From Spirochaetaceae bacterium (GTDB lineage: Bacteria > Spirochaetota > Spirochaetia > Treponematales > Breznakiellaceae), in NCBI GenBank assembly GCA_031265015.1, contig JAISDG010000029.1:1-9231 (forward strand): a stretch of DNA of 9,231 nt, written 5' to 3'. Within the stretch, counting starts at the first letter, position 1. Each line of letters starts with the position of its first letter. Position numbers and translations under genes: made by a program. This document shows positions 5,609 to 9,231 of this stretch, in pieces. Below the pieces are notes generated by a model that did no database searches, was not told where the DNA came from, and worked only from the letters and a program-made list of their open reading frames with translations.

Positions 5609-7213
5609 ATGAGTCCGGAAGAAATATTTGAACATGGCGGACCGGAGCGGGACCGGGCCGAACTGGAACTGCTCTTCGACATTGTGCGGACCTTTGACAA
5701 GCATGTGGAACTCCGGGAAGCCCTGGGGCCCCTTCTTTCCCTGCTGGAACTCCGGGCGGGGCTTACCTGGGGCATGGTTACCCTGCTGGACCGCCCCAGG
5801 GGGCTCCTTAAAATCGAAGAGGCCTGCGGCCTTACTCCGGAAGAAAAGGGCCGGGGCCTCTACCGTTTGGGAGAAGGGCTGGTGGGCCGGGTTTTTGAAT
5901 CGGACATCGCCGTTACCGTACCGGATCTGTCCAGGGAAACCCGCTTTCTGAACCGGGCAAAAACCAGAACCCGGGAGGACATGAAGGGCCTTACCTATTA
6001 CTGCGTACCCGTCCGGTCCGGGGGGGCGGTGATAGGCACCCTGAGCGCCGAACGGCGCATCCGCTTTGATCCCGAACTGCAGATGGTTTGGGACAGGGCT
6101 TTTCTGGAAAAGGTGTCCGGTATTATCGCCGACTCCGCCAAACTCCGGGAACGGATCAGCGAAGGACAGTTCCGCTTTCGCGGAGACCTGGCCGGCGCTA
6201 ATAAGGGCCGGCCCAAACAGGAACAGGGCGGCCGCCTGGCGCCGGGAAGCCCGATTATCGGAACCTCCAGGGCTATGCGGGGGGTCTATGAAATGCTGAT
6301 CCAGGTAGCTCCCAGTGACGCCACGGTCCTGGTTACCGGGGAAAGCGGTACCGGCAAGGAACTGATCGCCGCGGAAATTCACCGTTTATCCCGGCGGGCC
6401 AATTCGGTCCTGATCAAAATTAACTGCGCCGCCCTGCCGGAATCGATTATTGAAAGCGAACTTTTTGGCCACGAGAAGGGATCCTTCACCGGCGCCCTGG
6501 CCCAGCGGAAGGGCCGTTTCGAACAGGCCCAGGGAGGAACTCTTTTTCTGGACGAAATCGGAGAGCTGCCCCCCCAGATTCAGGTAAAGCTTCTGCGGGT
6601 ATTACAGGAGCGGGAACTGGAGCGGGTAGGGGGCAGCCAGGTTATCAAGGTGGACGTCCGGCTTATCGCCGCGACCAACCGGAACCTGGAAACCGAGATC
6701 AGGGCCGGACGCTTCAGGGAGGATCTGTACTACCGGCTTAATGTTTTTCCCCTCCACATCCCTCCCCTGCGGGACCGGAAAACCGACATTATTCTGCTGG
6801 CGGACTATTTTACGGAAAAATACGCGGAAAAAAACGGTAAGCTGATAAAGCGGATCTCCACTCCCGCCATAGACCTTTTAACCAGCTATTCCTGGCCCGG
6901 TAACGTCCGGGAACTGGAAAACTGCGTAGAACGGGCGGTTATCCTGTCTATGGATAGGGTGATCCATTCCTACAACCTGCCTCCCAGCCTCCAGTCGGCG
7001 GTTTCTACCCACACCGAACCGACGACCACCCTGGAAGCGGCCCTGTCCCGGCTGGAAAAAGAACTTATCGTGGAGGCCCTGGCAATCCACGGCGGTAACA
7101 TGGCCGCCGCGGCCCGTCAGCTGGGAATTACGGAACGGCAGATGGGTTTACGGGTTCATCATTACGGGGTTAACTGGAAGACCTTCAGGCTTACAAAATT
7201 TACAAATATGTAG
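5609..7213 (+). CDS. nifA: NifA-type sigma54-dependent transcriptional activator
   Basis: The 534-residue protein has the three-part NifA architecture. An N-terminal GAF sensor domain spans roughly residues 17-180. The central AAA+ domain spans about 215-455, with Walker A GESGTGKE (244-251), the sigma54-contacting loop GSFTGA (291-296), Walker B GGTLFLDEIGE (309-319), arginine fingers in GRFREDLYYRLNV (367-379) and sensor II WPGNVREL (429-436). A C-terminal Fis-type helix-turn-helix is around 497-520 (MAAAARQLGITERQMGLRV). NifA hydrolyses ATP to remodel sigma54 polymerase at nitrogen-fixation promoters. The linker between AAA+ and HTH has no cysteine pair, unlike the oxygen-sensitive rhizobial NifA. 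ATG 5609 is the only sensible start because an in-frame TAA lies at 5594-5596, yet it has no Shine-Dalgarno sequence. AnfA/VnfA or a general nitrogen activator are alternatives; the amtB-PII neighbours and GAF domain favour NifA. Confidence 0.8.
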   Translation: MSPEEIFEHGGPERDRAELELLFDIVRTFDKHVELREALGPLLSLLELRAGLTWGMVTLLDRPRGLLKIEEACGLTPEEKGRGLYRLGEGLVGRVFESDIAVTVPDLSRETRFLNRAKTRTREDMKGLTYYCVPVRSGGAVIGTLSAERRIRFDPELQMVWDRAFLEKVSGIIADSAKLRERISEGQFRFRGDLAGANKGRPKQEQGGRLAPGSPIIGTSRAMRGVYEMLIQVAPSDATVLVTGESGTGKELIAAEIHRLSRRANSVLIKINCAALPESIIESELFGHEKGSFTGALAQRKGRFEQAQGGTLFLDEIGELPPQIQVKLLRVLQERELERVGGSQVIKVDVRLIAATNRNLETEIRAGRFREDLYYRLNVFPLHIPPLRDRKTDIILLADYFTEKYAEKNGKLIKRISTPAIDLLTSYSWPGNVRELENCVERAVILSMDRVIHSYNLPPSLQSAVSTHTEPTTTLEAALSRLEKELIVEALAIHGGNMAAAARQLGITERQMGLRVHHYGVNWKTFRLTKFTNM

Positions 7214-7242
7214 GAACGCGGCAATATAACTACAAATATGTA
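7201..7242. repeat. two direct copies of TACAAATATGTA, 30 bp apart; candidate enhancer
   Basis: Identical 12-bp palindromic sites (TACA-N4-TGTA) lie at 7201-7212 and 7231-7242. The similarity extends to TACAAATATGTA(G/T)GAA. The first overlaps the nifA stop codon. Their centres lie about 222 and 192 bp upstream of the predicted amtB start site, and a 30-bp phase is close to three helical turns. Tandem dyads in this position are typical of binding sites for sigma54 activators, although the classical NifA site TGT-N10-ACA was not found here. The rest of the gap to amtB (7243-7402) holds no gene and no terminator I can support. Confidence 0.5.
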
Positions 7243-7402
7243 TGAAATGACCCATCGTCCTAAGGGGCGGGGCAGACCGCTGCGCATGACCATACCCGGA
7301 TAAAACCGGTAAAAATGACTTTATGTGTACCTGTATCCGTTTTGTCTCTTTAATCCGGCGGAAAACGCTCTTTTTTATGCCTCGGCGGATTTTTATACAA
7401 CC

Positions 7403-7418
7403 TGGCACGATTCTTGCT
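7403..7418 (+). promoter_or_regulatory. sigma54 (-24/-12) promoter of amtB-glnK
   Basis: TGGCACGATTCTTGCT matches the sigma54 consensus TGGCACG-N4-TTGCW at every defined position, with GG (7404-7405) and GC (7416-7417) correctly 10 nt apart. The predicted start site is near 7429, giving a leader of about 27 nt before the amtB GTG. A sigma54 promoter for an ammonium channel and PII gene is the classical arrangement for nitrogen-limitation control. Confidence 0.93.
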
Positions 7419-7420
7419 AT

Positions 7421-7440
7421 ACAGTTTTTACAGCAACTGT
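7421..7440. repeat. inverted repeat across the amtB transcription start
   Basis: ACAGTT (7421-7426) and AACTGT (7435-7440) form a perfect inverted repeat with an 8-nt spacer. It covers about -8 to +12 of the predicted sigma54 transcript. Because the left arm lies upstream of +1 it would act in DNA rather than as an RNA hairpin, so a repressor operator is the simplest reading. The factor is unknown. Confidence 0.4.
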
Positions 7441-7455
7441 TAGGAGGAGAAGAAC

Positions 7456-8817
7456 GTGCGCAAGAAACTGTTTATCGCGGCTTTGCTTCTTGGGTTTATA
7501 GGGTGCGTTTCCCTTTTTGCCGAAGAAACAATCGAGACCCTGGGATTTTCCCTGGACGTGGTGTGGCTCTTTATCGGTTCAATTCTGGTCTTTATCATGC
7601 AGGCCGGCTTTGCCCTGGTGGAGACCGGCCTAACCAGGGCAAAAAACGCCGTCAACATCACCATGAAAAACGTGATGGACTTTATGTTCGGGGCCATCGT
7701 GTACTGGGCGATTGGCTGGGGTTTCATGTACGGCCGGGACGCCCTGGGCCTTGTCGGATCGGACCAGTTCTTTTACGGCCCCATGGAGTTGTCCATCGAT
7801 GCCGGCAACTTCTACAAAACATGGTTTTTCCAGGTGGTCTTTGCCGCTACTTCGGCAACCATTGTTTCCGGAGCCATGGCGGAACGGACCCAGTTTAAGT
7901 CTTACCTGATCTATACCTGCTTTATTTCCGCCTTTATTTATCCTATTTCCGGCCACTGGGTCTGGGGCGGCGGCTGGCTGGCCAAACTCGGTTTCCACGA
8001 CTTTGCCGGTTCCACCGTGGTTCACTCGGTGGGAGGCTGGGCCGCCCTCATGGGCGCTGTCGTCCTGGGCCCCCGGATCGGAAAATACGTCAAAGGAGAG
8101 GACGGTAAAGTATCGGTTAAAGCCATTCCGGGACACAATATTCCTTATGCGGCCCTGGGCGTGCTGCTCCTCTTTTTCGGGTGGTTCGGTTTTAACGCCG
8201 CTTCCACCGGTATCGCCACCGTCGGTGAAGGCGGCATCTGGAGCGGGCTTAACATCGGCCGGGTTGCCGTAACGACCTGCCTGGCGGCCTCCGCCGGCGG
8301 GGTTAGTTCCCTTATTTTTAGCTGGATATGGTTCAAAAAGCCCGACGCTTCCATGACCTTGAACGGGATCCTCGCGGGCCTGGTGGCGGTTACCGCTCCC
8401 TGCGCGGTAGTCAGTCCCGGGGCGTCCATTGGCATCGGCGCCATCGGCGGCGTCCTCGTCGTACTGGCGGTAGAGTTTGTCGACAAAATCCTTAAGGTAG
8501 ACGATCCGGTAGGCGCGGTTTCCGTCCACTGTGTCTGCGGCATCTTCGGAACCATCGCCGTCGGCATCTGGGCCAACGCCCCGGGCGACGGCGTGGTAGG
8601 CCTGCTCCACGGCGGCGGACTGACCCAGCTGGGTATCCAGCTTACCGGCATCCTGGCGGTAGGCGCGTGGTCGGCGGCCGTAAGCCTTATCCTCTTCCTG
8701 GTCATCAAGGCTGTCTTCGGTTTGCGGATTACGCCGAAAGAGGAAGCGATAGGGCTTGATCTGTCGGAACACAAGGCGGAAGCCTATTCCGGTTTCCAGA
8801 TCTTTAGCAATATGTGA
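7456..8817 (+). CDS. amtB: ammonium transporter AmtB
   Basis: This is an inner-membrane ammonium channel of the Amt/Mep/Rh family, 453 residues. The GTG start is set by AGGAGG (7442-7447) 8 nt upstream and yields a signal peptide: MRKK, a hydrophobic core, and probable cleavage after SLFA (residue 22). About eleven hydrophobic segments follow. Conserved channel residues are visible by position against E. coli AmtB: Trp170 (W148), Asp182 (D160), the pore histidines His190 and His358 (H168, H318), and Phe246/Ser250 in FGWFGFNAAS (F215, S219). The cytoplasmic tail LRITPKEEAIGLDLSEHKAE keeps the conserved region through which GlnK docks and blocks the channel. It is transcribed from the sigma54 promoter and followed after 10 nt by the PII gene. 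Confidence 0.97.
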   Translation: MRKKLFIAALLLGFIGCVSLFAEETIETLGFSLDVVWLFIGSILVFIMQAGFALVETGLTRAKNAVNITMKNVMDFMFGAIVYWAIGWGFMYGRDALGLVGSDQFFYGPMELSIDAGNFYKTWFFQVVFAATSATIVSGAMAERTQFKSYLIYTCFISAFIYPISGHWVWGGGWLAKLGFHDFAGSTVVHSVGGWAALMGAVVLGPRIGKYVKGEDGKVSVKAIPGHNIPYAALGVLLLFFGWFGFNAASTGIATVGEGGIWSGLNIGRVAVTTCLAASAGGVSSLIFSWIWFKKPDASMTLNGILAGLVAVTAPCAVVSPGASIGIGAIGGVLVVLAVEFVDKILKVDDPVGAVSVHCVCGIFGTIAVGIWANAPGDGVVGLLHGGGLTQLGIQLTGILAVGAWSAAVSLILFLVIKAVFGLRITPKEEAIGLDLSEHKAEAYSGFQIFSNM

Positions 8818-8827
8818 GGGAATTGAA

Positions 8828-9169
8828 ATGAAACTGATTATTGCCTATATACAGCCCCATGCGCTGAACGAAGTTAAACAGGCCCTGTACGACGCGGAAG
8901 TGTACAAGATGTCGGTTACCAATTCCATGGGCTGCGGCCGGCAAAAGGGGTATACCGAGCAGTTCCGGGGGATCGAAATCGAAGTAAACCTTCTTAAGAA
9001 GGTCCGCCTGGAAATCGCGGTCAACGACAACTTTGTAAAGCCCACCATTGACGCAATCATCAAGGGGGCAAGAACGCCGGACATCGGTGACGGAAAGATC
9101 TTCGTCCTTCCCATCGAAGAATGTATCAGGATTAGGACCGGAGAGACCGGCTCTATCGCCATCGGATAA
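8828..9169 (+). CDS. glnK: nitrogen regulatory protein PII (GlnK/GlnB)
   Basis: The 113-residue protein aligns without gaps to E. coli PII through most of its length. It keeps the ligand-binding residues Gln39, Lys58, Lys90 (in GDGKIF), Arg101 and Arg103 (IRIRTGE), which bind ATP/ADP and 2-oxoglutarate. The T-loop reads KGYTEQFRGIEIEV, with Phe at position 46 and Ile at position 51, so the tyrosine uridylylated by GlnD in proteobacteria is absent. The start ATG at 8828 is preceded by GAGGG overlapping the amtB stop. The pairing with amtB is the usual GlnK arrangement: at high nitrogen the trimer plugs the channel. PII could also signal to the neighbouring NifA-type activator, as in some diazotrophs. 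The symbol glnK rather than glnB rests on context alone. Confidence 0.94.
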   Translation: MKLIIAYIQPHALNEVKQALYDAEVYKMSVTNSMGCGRQKGYTEQFRGIEIEVNLLKKVRLEIAVNDNFVKPTIDAIIKGARTPDIGDGKIFVLPIEECIRIRTGETGSIAIG

Positions 9170-9188
9170 CATTACAAAAAACGGAGGC

Positions 9189-9231
9189 GGGGCTTACCGT
9201 CCGCGTATTTGCGGACGGTAAGCCTTTGTTT
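9189..9231 (+). terminator. Rho-independent terminator of amtB-glnK
   Basis: A perfect 14-bp stem (9191-9204 pairs with 9211-9224) with a GTATTT loop begins about 20 nt after the PII stop and is followed by TTTGTTT, which runs to the window end. It closes the amtB-glnK operon. Confidence 0.92.

Noticed and set aside
7243..7402. Classical NifA upstream site TGT-N10-ACA before amtB
   Set aside because: Each TGT in this stretch was checked at the required distance and none is followed by ACA.
7630..8772. A 380-codon minus-strand ORF opposite amtB
   Set aside because: AmtB is certain from conserved residues; the antisense product is low in hydrophobic structure and matches no family.
1..9231. 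CRISPR array, tRNA/rRNA genes, insertion sequence or defence system
   Set aside because: No regularly spaced repeats, no RNA gene signatures and no transposase or defence-type protein were seen on either strand.

Overview
The window most likely comes from a spirochaete of the Treponema lineage, and plausibly from a nitrogen-fixing one such as the termite-gut treponemes. The strongest taxonomic marker is a full-length cytoplasmic filament protein A gene (cfpA), a protein known from treponemes. A NifA-type activator beside amtB-PII points to nitrogen-fixation or nitrogen-scavenging physiology. No nitrogenase structural gene is visible, so diazotrophy is an inference.

Layout. (1) Positions 1-326, minus strand: the N-terminal 108 codons of a class II aldolase/adducin-family protein, cut by the window edge. 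(2) 417-458: a strong hairpin terminator that closes the minus-strand cfpA gene. (3) 483-2534, minus strand: cfpA, with a clear sigma70-type promoter at 2586-2614. (4) 2535-2981: a divergent intergenic region holding two opposed promoters, two perfect or near-perfect palindromes and one doubtful small ORF. (5) 2982-5454, plus strand: a compact PTS phosphorelay operon of EIIA, Enzyme I (ptsI) and HPr (ptsH), with gaps of 4 and 0 nt. There is no EIIB or EIIC permease in the window. (6) 5609-7213, plus strand: a GAF/AAA+/Fis-type HTH sigma54 activator best read as NifA. (7) 7403-7418: a consensus -24/-12 sigma54 promoter. (8) 7456-9169, plus strand: amtB (ammonium channel) and a PII protein (glnK/glnB), followed by a 14-bp-stem terminator at the window end.

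How it works together. The right half is a nitrogen-control locus. A sigma54-dependent activator sits immediately upstream of an ammonium channel and its PII partner, whose promoter is sigma54-type. The palindrome TACA-N4-TGTA occurs once just before the activator gene and twice, 30 bp apart, about 190-220 bp upstream of the amtB start site. This is where an enhancer-binding protein would be expected to bind. The PII protein lacks the tyrosine uridylylated in proteobacteria, so its control is probably by ligand binding (2-oxoglutarate, ATP/ADP) alone. The PTS operon just upstream has no visible terminator before nifA. It looks like a phosphorelay for regulation, or one serving a permease elsewhere, and it retains the seryl site used by HPr kinase.

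No novel multi-gene system was recognised. The most interesting undescribed signals are the shared TACA-N4-TGTA sites, the inverted repeat across the amtB start site, the Arg/Gly-rich tail of CfpA and the non-uridylylatable PII.
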